A stretch of DNA of 33,052 nucleotides, from assembly GCA_026708005.1 (NCBI GenBank), contig JAPOVR010000161.1, forward strand, positions 1-33,052. The letters run 5' to 3'. The DNA is from Actinomycetes bacterium (GTDB lineage Bacteria; Actinomycetota; Thermoleophilia; Gaiellales; Gaiellaceae). The notes under the pieces are model-generated. The model saw only the letters and a program-made list of their open reading frames with translations. It had not been told where the DNA came from and made no database searches. Below are positions 16,143 to 24,376 of this stretch, piece after piece. Each line of letters begins with the position of its first letter. Positions within the stretch are counted from its first letter, which is position 1. Position numbers and translations under genes: made by a program.

Positions 16143-16195
16143 CCCCTTGGGGCCACCCCGGACCACCACCCGCTGTCGCGCATACTCGCGAACTC
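16143..16195 (+). repeat. Dispersed intergenic repeat type 2, copy 2
   Basis: Same element as at 4969-5022 (there on the minus strand): CTTGGGGCCACCCC followed by CCACCACCC and CGCATACTCGCG. About 40 positions align without gaps, with most differences single substitutions. Located about 100 bp upstream of the large catabolic operon. Confidence 0.6.
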
Positions 16196-16283
16196 CGCGC
16201 GCGCCAGCAGCCGGACGTGCCAACTATGAGCTGCGGGTGTATCGCGGTCTTGACAGCGAACGGACAGGCAGCCCGTGCAGGCG

Positions 16284-16289
16284 TATGCT
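16284..16289 (+). promoter_or_regulatory. Candidate -10 element of the catabolic operon
   Basis: TATGCT lies 9 nt before the ATG of the first SDR gene. GGACAG at 16262 gives a weak -35 at 16-nt spacing. The better TTGACA at 16250 is too far for a standard pair. No Shine-Dalgarno precedes the ATG, so a very short leader is plausible. Confidence 0.3.
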
Positions 16290-16298
16290 GAGCCATCG

Positions 16299-17075
16299 AT
16301 GAGCGGAGTCGACGACCTGATTCGGCTGGACGGGCGCGTTGCCGCCGTGACCGGGTCGGGCCGCGGCTTCGGCAAGCGGAGCGCATGCGAGCTCGCAGCC
16401 CTCGGAGCGTCCGTCGCGATCGTCGAGCTCGAAGAGGACCTCGGCGCGCAGGTCGCCGCGCAGCTCCAGGCGTCGGGCGGCACCGCCTGCGCCGTCCGGT
16501 GCGACGTCTCCGACCCGGGGCAGGTCGCGGCGGCGTTCGCGAGCGTCGAGCGCGAGCTCGGTCCCGTCGACATCCTGGTCAACAACGCGGGGGCCGCGAC
16601 GTTCACGCCATTCCTGGAGGTCACCGAGGACGAGTGGGACCACGTGTTCGCCGTCAACCTGACCGGAACCTACCTCTGCTGCAAGGCCACGATGCCGGGG
16701 ATGGCCGAACGGGGCTTCGGCCGAGTCGTCAACATCTCCTCGATCGCGGGCAAGCGTGGCGGCGGGTTTCTCGGCCGCACGCCGTACGCCGCATCGAAGG
16801 CCGGCATTCTCGGCTTGACCAGGGCGCTGGCACGCGAGTTCGCGGCAGACGGGGTGACCGTCAACGCGATCGCTCCAGGCCCGATGGACACGGAGATGAC
16901 GAAGATCCTGCGCACCGACCACCGGCTGCGAGCCAAGATCGAGGCGATTGTCCCTCTGGGCCGCCGCGGCACCATCCAGGACGTTGCCGATGCCGTCTGC
17001 TTCCTCTGCTCCGACCTCGCCTCTTACTTCACGGGCGAGACGCTCAACGTCGATGGCGGAGTGTCGATGGAATGA
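16299..17075 (+). CDS. Short-chain dehydrogenase/reductase (SDR), first of a tandem pair
   Basis: Classical SDR of 258 residues. Cofactor motif TGSGRGFG (18-25), NNAG (96-99), catalytic Ser near 147-148 (NISSIAG) and YAASK (Tyr163, Lys167) are all present, as is the C-terminal YFTGETLNVDGGVSME. The Asp/Glu after strand 2 (IVELEEDL) favours NAD(H). It interconverts an alcohol and a ketone. The next gene overlaps it by ATGA and encodes a paralogue sharing GKRGGGFLG next to the active site, so the two likely arose by tandem duplication. First gene of the operon that ends with the NodB-fold proteins. Confidence 0.93.
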   Translation: MSGVDDLIRLDGRVAAVTGSGRGFGKRSACELAALGASVAIVELEEDLGAQVAAQLQASGGTACAVRCDVSDPGQVAAAFASVERELGPVDILVNNAGAATFTPFLEVTEDEWDHVFAVNLTGTYLCCKATMPGMAERGFGRVVNISSIAGKRGGGFLGRTPYAASKAGILGLTRALAREFAADGVTVNAIAPGPMDTEMTKILRTDHRLRAKIEAIVPLGRRGTIQDVADAVCFLCSDLASYFTGETLNVDGGVSME

Positions 17076-17836
17076 GCTTCTGCGACCGCCTCCGCCTCGA
17101 CGGCCGGGCCGCTCTCGTGACCGGCGCCGCAACGGGCATTGGCCAGGCGACAGCAGAGACGCTCGCCGGCCAGGGCGCCAGCCCGCTGTGGCTCGTGGAT
17201 CTCGACGAGGGCGGCCTCGGCGAGGTGACCGACGCGCTGAAGGCTGGCGGCACCGACGTGCGTGCGTACGTCGCCGACGCCTCCAACTACCGCGCCATGT
17301 CCGAGACGCTTGCCGACGGGGAGGCGATCGAGCTGATCGCGAACGCCGCGGGGAACGTCTCATCGTCGCGGTTCCTCGAGCTGGGCCTCCCCGAGTGGCA
17401 GGCAACGCTCGACTCCCACACCAAGAGCTGCTTCGTGACCAGCCGCCTGCTTGCTCCCAGCATGGTCGAGCGAGGCCGCGGCAGCATCGTCAACGTCGCG
17501 TCCGTCGCCGGCAAGCGCGGCGGTGGTTTCCTCGGCACGTCGGCCTACTCGGCTGCGAAGGCCGCGGTGAACGGGCTCACGAAGTGCGTCGCGCGCGAGC
17601 TGGCACCGCATGGAATTCGAGTCAACTCGGTCAACCCGGGCATGACGAACACGCGCCGTACTGAGCTCTTGCGCGCCGATCCAGACGTCTGGAAGCGCTG
17701 CCTCGCTGCGGTGCCGCTCGCTCGGATAGCCCAGCCTCGGGAGGTCGCAGCCACGATCCTGTGGCTCCTCTCCGACGCGGCCAGCTACGTGACGGGCGAG
17801 ACCATCAACGTCGACGGCGGCGTCTCGATGGAGTAG
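17072..17836 (+). CDS. Short-chain dehydrogenase/reductase (SDR), second of a tandem pair
   Basis: SDR of 254 residues with TGAATGIG (17-24), ANAAG in place of NNAG, NVASVAGKRGGGFLG before the active site, and YSAAK (Tyr159, Lys163). C-terminus YVTGETINVDGGVSME is nearly the same as in the upstream paralogue. LVDLDEGG after strand 2 favours NAD(H). The ATG overlaps the previous stop (ATGA), so translation is coupled. The pair may carry out two successive oxidations or form a heteromer; sequence alone does not tell. A 156-bp gap follows before the dehydratase genes. Confidence 0.92.
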   Translation: MSFCDRLRLDGRAALVTGAATGIGQATAETLAGQGASPLWLVDLDEGGLGEVTDALKAGGTDVRAYVADASNYRAMSETLADGEAIELIANAAGNVSSSRFLELGLPEWQATLDSHTKSCFVTSRLLAPSMVERGRGSIVNVASVAGKRGGGFLGTSAYSAAKAAVNGLTKCVARELAPHGIRVNSVNPGMTNTRRTELLRADPDVWKRCLAAVPLARIAQPREVAATILWLLSDAASYVTGETINVDGGVSME

Positions 17837-17980
17837 TGCCCGACGGCGCTCGCTCAACCCCAAGGGCTCGTTCGGCAAGGCGGAGCGGGCAGCGAAACCG
17901 CAGCAGTCCACGGCAGGTCGCGCGGAGCGCGGCCCCTCTGCCGCGTCGGCCGGAGCAGCCAGATCCCGCGGAGGATCAAC

Positions 17981-17986
17981 TAGCCT
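17981..17986 (+). promoter_or_regulatory. Candidate -10 element of the dehydratase genes (leaderless)
   Basis: TAGCCT lies exactly 6 nt before ATG 17993, the spacing expected of a leaderless promoter. A GCGGAGGATC string further upstream is too distant from the ATG to be a normal ribosome site. The 156-bp gap after the SDR pair makes an internal promoter plausible. Confidence 0.25.
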
Positions 17987-17992
17987 GGCCGC

Positions 17993-19255
17993 ATGCCCAT
18001 GACGGCAACGCAGCAAGTCCTCGCGAGGGCAGCCCAGCGCGAGTCCGTCGCCGTGGGTGACATCGTCGTCTGCGACGTCGATCGCGCCGTTCTCCTCGAC
18101 ATGCAGTTCAACTCGACGGCCGTTCCGTGGCGGCAGCCGAACCACGTCGAGCACCCGCAGCGGCTCGCGGTCGTGCTCGACCATGGCGCGCCGGCTCCCT
18201 CGCTGCGCGACGCCGCCGGTCACCGTCTCGCCCGCGAGTTCTGCGCCGCGTTCGATGTGCCCCACCTCTTCGACATCGGCCGCCACGGCATCTGCCACGA
18301 GGTCATCGCCGAGAATGGCCTCGCCCGGCCTGGCGAGCTCTTGCTCTGCTCGGACTCCCACACCTGCGCGGCCGGCGCGTTCAACACGGCGGCGCGGGGC
18401 GTTGGCGGAATCGAGATGCTCCAGGTCACCTGCACCGGGAAGACCTGGTTCGTCGTCGCGCCGTCGATCGAGGTCGAGCTGACGGGAAAGCTCCTGCCGT
18501 ACTGCGAGGGCAAAGACTTGTTCCTCGCGCTCGCGCGCGCGCGCGGCTCCGCGGAGAACATGAACCTCGAGTTCACCGGGGAAGGGATCGGCAGCCTCTC
18601 GCTGCACGATCGACGAACCATCGCGACCCAGTGTGCGGAGGTGCACGCCGAGTTCGTGCTGTTTCCGGCCGACGAGGTGGTCCTCGCGTACCTGGCCGAC
18701 CGAGGCGTGCACGACGTGCAGCCGGTCGAGTCGGAGAGCGGTGCCGAGTACGCCGCTCGCTGGACGCTCGACCTCGAAAGGGTCGAGCCGCAGGTGGCCG
18801 TGCCCGGGAAGATCGTCGGCAACGTCACCGACGCCGCCACCCTGGCCGGCACCCGTCTCGACCAGTGCTTCATCGGCTCGTGCGCCAACGGCCAACTCGA
18901 GGACTTCGCCCTGGCTGCCCGCGTGCTCGCCGATCGACACGTCGCTTCAGGGACCCGCTTGATCGTCACGCCGGCCTCCCAGGGCGTCTACCTCGAGGCG
19001 GTTCGAGCCGGGTACGTCAGCGCGATCGTCGAGGCAGGCGGCATCGTCACGAGCTCAACGTGTGGCGCATGCTTCGGCTACCACATGGGCGTCGTCGGCG
19101 ACGGCGAGGTCTGCCTCACCGCCTCCACCCGGAACTTCCAGGGCAGGATGGGCGCGGCGAGCGCCGATGTCTACCTCGCCTCCACCCGCACCGTGGCTGC
19201 CTCGGCGATCGCGGGTACCATCGTCGATCCCCGCGAGGTCGCAGATGCAGCATGA
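17993..19255 (+). CDS. Aconitase/isopropylmalate-dehydratase family, large subunit
   Basis: The large (Fe-S) subunit of a two-subunit hydro-lyase of the aconitase superfamily, 420 residues. The substrate-binding SDSHT (120-124) is intact and the [4Fe-4S] ligands are Cys297 (FIGSCANG), Cys357 and Cys360 (STCGAC). The family contains 3-isopropylmalate dehydratase (LeuC), homoaconitase and 2,3-dimethylmalate dehydratase. No leucine gene is nearby. The partner small subunit overlaps at the 3' end and a PEP-mutase/isocitrate-lyase-family lyase lies three genes further on, so a catabolic dehydratase acting on a substituted malate or citraconate/maleate-like acid is favoured. That is an inference from context. 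A second in-frame ATG occurs at 17999. Confidence 0.88.
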   Translation: MPMTATQQVLARAAQRESVAVGDIVVCDVDRAVLLDMQFNSTAVPWRQPNHVEHPQRLAVVLDHGAPAPSLRDAAGHRLAREFCAAFDVPHLFDIGRHGICHEVIAENGLARPGELLLCSDSHTCAAGAFNTAARGVGGIEMLQVTCTGKTWFVVAPSIEVELTGKLLPYCEGKDLFLALARARGSAENMNLEFTGEGIGSLSLHDRRTIATQCAEVHAEFVLFPADEVVLAYLADRGVHDVQPVESESGAEYAARWTLDLERVEPQVAVPGKIVGNVTDAATLAGTRLDQCFIGSCANGQLEDFALAARVLADRHVASGTRLIVTPASQGVYLEAVRAGYVSAIVEAGGIVTSSTCGACFGYHMGVVGDGEVCLTASTRNFQGRMGAASADVYLASTRTVAASAIAGTIVDPREVADAA

Positions 19256-19763
19256 GGCCCGTACCTGGACCTTCGGCGACGACATCTCCACCGATCTGCT
19301 CTACCCACAGACCGCCTACGCGCTGCCGCTCGCCGAGGCGGCCAAGCTGGTCTTCAGCGCGAACCGTCCGGGCTGGAGCGACCTCGTCGAGCCCGGTGAC
19401 ATCATCGTCGGCGGGCGAAACTTCGGCATGGGCAGCTCCCGCGCAGCCGTGGCTCTGCTGCGCAGGCTCGGGATCGGCGCGTGCCTGGCCGAGTCGTTCT
19501 CGACGCTCTACCTGCGCAACTGCGTCAACTACGCCCTCCCCGCGCTCGCAGCGCCCGGCGTGCTCGGGCTCGTCGAGGAGGGCGACCGCATCCACGTTGA
19601 TTTCTCGACCGGGGCAATCGAGAACCGGTCGCAAGGAACGCGCCTGATGGCCCCGCCGCTCCCGCCGGCGCTGCTCACGATCATCGAGCAGGGCGGCGTG
19701 ATCGCGAGCCTCGAAGCCAGAGGCCTCATCCCCGCAGCGCCGACTGGAGCGTCGGCACCATGA
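19245..19763 (+). CDS. Aconitase/isopropylmalate-dehydratase family, small subunit
   Basis: The swivelling small domain as a separate 172-residue chain, typical of LeuD-type subunits. Seen: TFGDDISTDLLYP near the N-terminus, VGGRNFGMGSSRAAVALLRRLGI (the GSSR/E substrate-contact loop) and the ISF-like AESFSTLYLRNCVNYALPAL. The start ATG lies within the last codons of the large subunit gene (11-nt overlap) and its stop overlaps the next ATG, so all are translationally coupled. It forms the active hydro-lyase with the upstream protein. Confidence 0.9.
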   Translation: MQHEARTWTFGDDISTDLLYPQTAYALPLAEAAKLVFSANRPGWSDLVEPGDIIVGGRNFGMGSSRAAVALLRRLGIGACLAESFSTLYLRNCVNYALPALAAPGVLGLVEEGDRIHVDFSTGAIENRSQGTRLMAPPLPPALLTIIEQGGVIASLEARGLIPAAPTGASAP

Positions 19764-20479
19764 GCACCTACCCGTGGGACAACCTGCTGACCGACGAGGA
19801 GCGGGAGGTCATCAGGCTTGGGAAGTACGGACAGACGCGGGGCCTGGGCCACGCGCCCGCAGTCCTCATCATCGACTGCCAGCACAACTACATCGGGGCG
19901 GATGCGCCGATCACCGCCCAGCAAGAGCAGTGGCCGGCGGGCGGAGGCGAGCGCGCCTGGGCGGCGGTGCGCGTGATCGGCGAGCTCCTCACGCACGCGA
20001 GGGAGACCCCGGCTCCGGTCATCTACACCCGCAACGTGCAGAAGCAGACGGCGCGCTTCGACATGGTCTCGGCCAAGGCGGGGTGGGACCACTCCCGTAC
20101 GCTCGAGGGCGATCCGGGCGCTGAGATCGTCCCCGAGCTCGCGCCGCGGGCAGAGGACATCGTGATCGACAAGGCCTATGCGAGCGCCTTCTGGGGAACG
20201 CCCCTCCTCACCTACCTCGTCCAGCTGAAGGCGGACTCGCTGATCGTGGCGGGGGTCTCGACGAGCGGCTGCGTGCGCGCAACGGCGGTCGACGGCATCA
20301 CGCGGGGCTTCCACACCGCCGTCGTCTGGGACGGCGTCGCCGACCGAACGCAGCTCTCGCACAAGGCCAGCCTGCTCGATCTCTGGATGAAGTACACCGA
20401 TCTCTTGAGCGGTAAGGAGGCGGCCGGCTACCTCACCGAGATCGGCAGAGAGCGCCGCTCAGCGCCGCCCACCCCGTGA
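19760..20479 (+). CDS. Isochorismatase-fold amidohydrolase (N-carbamoylsarcosine/maleamate amidase-like)
   Basis: Cysteine hydrolase of the isochorismatase fold, 239 residues. The amidase triad is intact: Asp39 (IIDCQHNY), Lys138 (VIDKAYASAF) and Cys171 (VSTSGCVRATAVDGI). The STSGCVRA motif and the Lys-x-x-x-Ser/Ala-Phe context are those of amidases such as N-carbamoylsarcosine amidohydrolase and maleamate amidohydrolase rather than isochorismatases. It likely releases ammonia from an amide or carbamoyl group. It starts at the ATGA overlap with the dehydratase small subunit, which suggests its product or substrate is directly adjacent in the pathway. Substrate not determinable here. Confidence 0.9.
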   Translation: MSTYPWDNLLTDEEREVIRLGKYGQTRGLGHAPAVLIIDCQHNYIGADAPITAQQEQWPAGGGERAWAAVRVIGELLTHARETPAPVIYTRNVQKQTARFDMVSAKAGWDHSRTLEGDPGAEIVPELAPRAEDIVIDKAYASAFWGTPLLTYLVQLKADSLIVAGVSTSGCVRATAVDGITRGFHTAVVWDGVADRTQLSHKASLLDLWMKYTDLLSGKEAAGYLTEIGRERRSAPPTP

Positions 20480-21693
20480 GGCACAGCACGTCAGCGGCGG
20501 TCGGCGAGGCCCGCAGGTTCGCACATCGCCTCGCCGAGCAGGCGGCTGATCGAGATCGTGAGCGGCGATTCCCGCACGCCGAGATCGACGAGATGCGCAC
20601 GACCGGTCTGCTCGCCCTACGGGTGCCCAGCGAGCACGGCGGCGGGGGCGGGTCGATCGCGGATGTCGTGCGGGTCGTCGAGGCCCTCGCCGAGGCCGAC
20701 GCGAGCATCGCACAGATGTACATCACCCACACCTATGGGGTCGAGCTCCTCAACGAGATCGAGGCCGATCCCGACGTGCGCAACGACTTCTACCGCCGGC
20801 TCACCGAGGATGGGCTGTTCATCGGAAACGGCTACACGGAGCGCGGCACGCGGACGATCTTCGACTTCAATACGCGCCTCACCCCGGACCCGCGGGGCGG
20901 CTGGCGCATGAACGGCACGAAGTTCTACGGCACAGGCTCCGTCGGCGGCGACGTCATCTACGCCTCCGGCAAGGTCGAGGGAGGCGGCATCGAGGGAACA
21001 GGCGACAGCCGGCGCGACCTCGGTGAAGTGTGCATGGTGTTCCTCGAACGTGACGCGCCCGGCCTGACGATCCACGACGACTGGGACGGCATGGGCCAGC
21101 GCACGACGAGCAGCGGCACCATCGAGCTGCGAGACGTCCGCGTCCCCGACGACCGCTGCTTCAGCACCCAGGGGTTCGACAGCCCGGAGAGCCTCTTCTC
21201 GCTGCTCGGGCAGGCTGGGTTCGCAGCCGTGTTCGTCGGCATCGCGAGAGGAGCCCTCACCGAGGGCCTCACCTACGCGCGTGAGCGCGCAAGGGTGTGG
21301 CCGCACGCGGGCGTCGAGCGGGCGACGGACGATCCTTACGTCCTCGCACACGCCGGTCACATGCAGGCGCAGGTTTCCGCGGCCGGAGCGATGCTCGAGC
21401 GAGCATGCGGCTCGATTGATGCGGCCGAGCGTGAGCCGGCCGCACGGCGGCGCGCAATCGCATCAGTTCACGTGTCGGAGGCCAAGGCGCTGGCAACCGA
21501 GGTGGCGCTCGAAGTCTCCGAGGGCATCTTCCAGATCTGCGGCGCAGGAGCGACGGTTGCGAGGTACGGGATGGACCGGTTCTGGCGAGACGCCCGGACG
21601 TTGACGCTGCACGACCCGGTCGACTACAAGTATCGGCTCGTGGGAGAGTGGACACTAAACGGAGCCGACCCAGAGGTGACCTCGTACACGTAG
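20476..21693 (+). CDS. Acyl-CoA-dehydrogenase-fold flavin monooxygenase, DszC/SfnB-like (second copy)
   Basis: Paralogue of the monooxygenase at 11266, 405 residues. It shares the same ending (DRFWRDARTLTLHDPVDYKY, then a final TSYT), the FNTRL-KFYGTGS flavin-site segment and a His-rich QMYITHTYG motif near residue 75-85. It starts with GTG 20476 overlapping the previous stop (GTGA). Probably receives reduced flavin from one of the two flavin reductases in the window (9912 or 31251), since none is adjacent. It is followed after 72 nt by a pseudo-hydrolase, repeating the gene pair seen at 11266-10416 on the other strand. Substrate unknown. Confidence 0.88.
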   Translation: MRHSTSAAVGEARRFAHRLAEQAADRDRERRFPHAEIDEMRTTGLLALRVPSEHGGGGGSIADVVRVVEALAEADASIAQMYITHTYGVELLNEIEADPDVRNDFYRRLTEDGLFIGNGYTERGTRTIFDFNTRLTPDPRGGWRMNGTKFYGTGSVGGDVIYASGKVEGGGIEGTGDSRRDLGEVCMVFLERDAPGLTIHDDWDGMGQRTTSSGTIELRDVRVPDDRCFSTQGFDSPESLFSLLGQAGFAAVFVGIARGALTEGLTYARERARVWPHAGVERATDDPYVLAHAGHMQAQVSAAGAMLERACGSIDAAEREPAARRRAIASVHVSEAKALATEVALEVSEGIFQICGAGATVARYGMDRFWRDARTLTLHDPVDYKYRLVGEWTLNGADPEVTSYT

Positions 21694-21765
21694 CCCGATG
21701 ACGCCGCCCAGAGAACAGACGAGCCGGGCCACCGCGAGCGGCCAACGAGCGCCGCAGGAGCCGCG

Positions 21766-22578
21766 ATGAGCTACGTCGCGATTCCGCGCGACCCGGTCCG
21801 GATCTGGTACGAGGTCAGCGGATCCGAGCACGGCGACCACCTCACGACGATCGGCGGGGATCTGCTGGCACATCGCCAGTTCGCCTTCGTTAACCCGCTG
21901 CTCGAGCAGCGGTTTCGCCTCGTGTCCTGGGACTTCCGGGGCGTGGGGCAGTCTGATCGACCGGTCCAGGAGTACTCGATCGACACGAAGATCAACGACC
22001 TCCTCGCGGTGCTCGACGCAGCCGGCGTGGAGCGAACGCACCTGTGGGCGACGGCGACGGGCTCCTACACGGCCATCCGAACCGCCGCGAGGCATCCCGA
22101 GCGCGTCGGCGCGGTGATCACCTATGCCCAGTACAAGCCAGAGGAGGCGATGTGGCGGATCTGGAACACGCTCGAGACGGCGTTCGACCAGTTCGAGTGG
22201 CCCGAGGCATGCCGCATTGTCTGCAAGCTGTTCGGCGGCCCAGCGGCGGCCGAGGGCTGGCTCGCTGAGGAGTTCGAGAAGGGCTCGACCGCAGAGCTCT
22301 ACCGGCTCATCCACCCAGCGCAGCTCGCATCCGATCTAACCGAGGAGCTGCGCTCGACCACCGCACCGATGCTCGTCATGCTCGGCGACACTGGCCCGAT
22401 GGGCAAACACTCCGGCTACGCGAGGGGCTACGACGGCATGAAGGAGCTTCGACCCGACATCGAGCTCGCCGTCGTCGCAGGCGCAACCGGCACGTACTGC
22501 ATGATCGAGGACCCGGAACAGTCTGCCGCGAAGGCGATCGAGTTCCTCGAGCGCCACCCGCTGAGCTCGCTGGCATGA
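21766..22578 (+). CDS. Alpha/beta-hydrolase-fold protein lacking catalytic Ser and His (second copy)
   Basis: Paralogue of the protein at 10416, 270 residues, ATG with AGGAG at good spacing. WDFRGVGQSDR, the helix AARHPERV and FLERHPLSSLA define the fold. The nucleophile elbow reads ATATG (95-99): Ala97 is at the Ser position when counted from PERV without gaps. The segment that should hold the catalytic His reads GATGTYCM. Both paralogues thus share WAxATGxYT and TGTY, which look like a substitute active or binding site. It follows the second monooxygenase and overlaps the lyase gene by ATGA. A lyase, cofactorless oxygenase or product-binding role is possible; ester hydrolysis by the usual mechanism is not. 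Confidence 0.85.
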   Translation: MSYVAIPRDPVRIWYEVSGSEHGDHLTTIGGDLLAHRQFAFVNPLLEQRFRLVSWDFRGVGQSDRPVQEYSIDTKINDLLAVLDAAGVERTHLWATATGSYTAIRTAARHPERVGAVITYAQYKPEEAMWRIWNTLETAFDQFEWPEACRIVCKLFGGPAAAEGWLAEEFEKGSTAELYRLIHPAQLASDLTEELRSTTAPMLVMLGDTGPMGKHSGYARGYDGMKELRPDIELAVVAGATGTYCMIEDPEQSAAKAIEFLERHPLSSLA

Positions 22579-23474
22579 GCGGGCACGGGCCGTCGGCGGG
22601 CCAGCGGTTCCAGACGCTGCTTGACGAGCAGGACGTCGTCGTGTGTCCAGGCGCAATGAACGCCCTCTTCGCACGGCTGATCGAGGCGTCCGGCTTTCCG
22701 GCCGTCTACTTGAGCGGAGCTGGCGTGGCCAACGGCCTACTCGGCCAGGCTGACGTGGGGCTGACGACGCTCACCGAGCTCAGCCAGGCCGCGGCGAATA
22801 CCTGCGCCGCCGTCTCGGTGCCGGTCTTCGCAGACGCCGACACGGGCTTCGGCGGCCCGGCGAACGTCGAGCGCACGGTGGCGCTCTACGAGCGAGCCGG
22901 TGTGGCTGCGATCCAGCTCGAGGATCAGGTTGTGCCGAAACGGTGCGGCCACTTCGAGGGTAAGGAGGTCGTCAGCGTCCGCGAGATGGTCGCGCGGCTC
23001 CGCGCTGCCCAGGCCTCTAGAGCCGACAGCAGCCTGATGATCGTCGCCCGTACCGACGCGCGCTCGGTCAGCGGGCTTGACGAGGCGCTCGAGCGCGCCC
23101 GCGCCTATGCGGACGCCGGCGCCGACTCGCTGTTCGTCGAGTCGCCGACGAGCGACGAAGAGCTCGAACGGGTCGGCAGCGAGCTTGCGAGCACCGGCCT
23201 CCCGCTCGTGGCGAATATGGTCGAGGGCGGAAAGACGCCGCTGCACTCGGCCAGCGAGCTCGCATCGCTGGGCTTTCGCATCGTCATCTTCCCGGGCTTC
23301 CTCACTCGGCTCACCGTGAAGGCGGCCCTCGACGGGCTCGCCACGCTTCGCGCGGGCGGCGACTCGCGCCCGCTGCTCGATCAGCTCATGCCGTTTGTGA
23401 GCGTGCAGGAGATCCTCGGGCTGCCGGAGCTCACCACGAGGGTGGCGGACTACGACGCCGCGACGCCGGGCTAG
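22575..23474 (+). CDS. Isocitrate lyase/PEP mutase family C-C lyase
   Basis: A 299-residue member of the family that contains methylisocitrate lyase, 2,3-dimethylmalate lyase and oxaloacetate hydrolase. Mg-binding FADADTGFGG (Asp87, Asp89), QLEDQ (Glu116-Asp117) and the catalytic loop PKRCGHFEGK with Cys124 are seen. KRCGH marks a true lyase rather than a phosphonate mutase. The reaction is retro-Claisen cleavage of a hydroxy-dicarboxylate to pyruvate (or glyoxylate/oxalate) plus a second acid. With a LeuCD-type dehydratase in the same operon it could complete a two-step ending (hydration then cleavage), as in dimethylmalate metabolism. The ATG overlaps the previous gene's stop. Confidence 0.92.
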   Translation: MSGHGPSAGQRFQTLLDEQDVVVCPGAMNALFARLIEASGFPAVYLSGAGVANGLLGQADVGLTTLTELSQAAANTCAAVSVPVFADADTGFGGPANVERTVALYERAGVAAIQLEDQVVPKRCGHFEGKEVVSVREMVARLRAAQASRADSSLMIVARTDARSVSGLDEALERARAYADAGADSLFVESPTSDEELERVGSELASTGLPLVANMVEGGKTPLHSASELASLGFRIVIFPGFLTRLTVKAALDGLATLRAGGDSRPLLDQLMPFVSVQEILGLPELTTRVADYDAATPG

Positions 23475-24376
23475 TGCTCTGCGATCCTGGCCGCTGGGTC
23501 TACTCGGCGATCGTGGATCGTCCGCGGCTCACGCTGCCGAACGACGCTCGGCTGGCCCTCTGGGTCGTGTCGAACCACGAGTTCTACGAGCTGGACCCAC
23601 CGCTGCGCAACGTGCGCAGGCCCTGGCCGAGGGTGCAGCCCGACACGCTCGCCTACGGCTACCGCGACTATGGCAACCGGGTGGGGGTCTGGCGCGTGAT
23701 GGACGTGCTCGACCGATACGGCATCCGCGCCAGCATCTCGCTCAACGTCGCCCTCTGCGACCACCACCCAGAGATCACCGAGGCGTCGCTCGAGCGCGGC
23801 TGGGAGTTCTACTGCCACGGCATCTACAACACGCGATACCTCTTCGAGATGCCGGAGGCGGAGGAACGGGCGGTCATCGAAGACTGCATCGAGACCGTCG
23901 TGCGGGAAACGGGGAGGCGGCCGGCCGGCTGGCTCTCGCCGGCGCTCACCAACACGGAGCGCACGCTCGACCTGCTCGCCGAGTACCGCTTCACGTACAC
24001 GTGCGACCTGTTCCACGATGATCAGCCCTTCCCGGTGCGGGTGAAGAGCGGCCGGCTGATCTCGATCCCCTACACGCTCGAGCTGAACGACGTGATCGTC
24101 TACAACTCGTTCCTCTACACAGGACGGCACTACGGCGAGATGATTCGCGACCAGTTCGACGTCCTCTACCGCGAGGGCGCAGAGAGCGCCCGCGTCATGT
24201 GCATCTCGCTCCATCCCTACCTCGTCGGCCAGCCCAACAAGCTGCATGCGCTCGATCAGGCGCTCGCCCACATCACCTCACACGAGGGCGTATGGCTCGC
24301 AACGGGCGAGGAGATCGCAGCCTGGTACCTCGAGTGCTGCTACGACGAGGTCGCGCGAGCGGTGGGACATGAGTAG
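23474..24376 (+). CDS. NodB-fold (polysaccharide deacetylase family) hydrolase
   Basis: A NodB-fold protein of 300 residues in the PuuE-like/small-amide branch. Seen: NHEFYE (34-39) at motif 1, FYCHGIYN with His115, AGWLSPALTNTERTLDLLAE, DLFHDDQPF, IPYTLELND and the late SLHPYLVGQP with His247. It starts with GTG one base into the previous stop (TAGTG). No signal peptide, so it is not a wall enzyme; a cyclic amide or acyl-amide hydrolase is more likely. It is followed by a degenerate relative at 24458, suggesting a heteromeric enzyme. Confidence 0.8.
   Translation: MLCDPGRWVYSAIVDRPRLTLPNDARLALWVVSNHEFYELDPPLRNVRRPWPRVQPDTLAYGYRDYGNRVGVWRVMDVLDRYGIRASISLNVALCDHHPEITEASLERGWEFYCHGIYNTRYLFEMPEAEERAVIEDCIETVVRETGRRPAGWLSPALTNTERTLDLLAEYRFTYTCDLFHDDQPFPVRVKSGRLISIPYTLELNDVIVYNSFLYTGRHYGEMIRDQFDVLYREGAESARVMCISLHPYLVGQPNKLHALDQALAHITSHEGVWLATGEEIAAWYLECCYDEVARAVGHE

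Larger units (their letters stand above)
15921..16298. other. Intergenic region upstream of the SDR-led operon
   Basis: About 380 bp between the dipeptidase and the first SDR gene. It contains several GGCTGGTGGC-like strings near 16035-16070, the second copy of the type 2 repeat (16143-16195), and near its right end a TTGACA (16250) and a TATGCT (16284). No gene is supported. Confidence 0.6.

Noticed and set aside
17360-18940. Long minus-strand open frame (526 codons) antisense to the second SDR and dehydratase genes
   Set aside because: It lies opposite two well-supported genes with intact motifs; open antisense frames are expected in high-GC DNA and its product has no recognisable domain.
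18127-19647. Long plus-strand frame (506 codons) overlapping the dehydratase subunits
   Set aside because: Arg-rich out-of-frame shadow of the large and small subunit genes.
17993-19763. Leucine biosynthesis leuCD
   Set aside because: Motifs are compatible, but no other leucine gene is nearby and the operon is catabolic in content, so the gene symbols were withheld.
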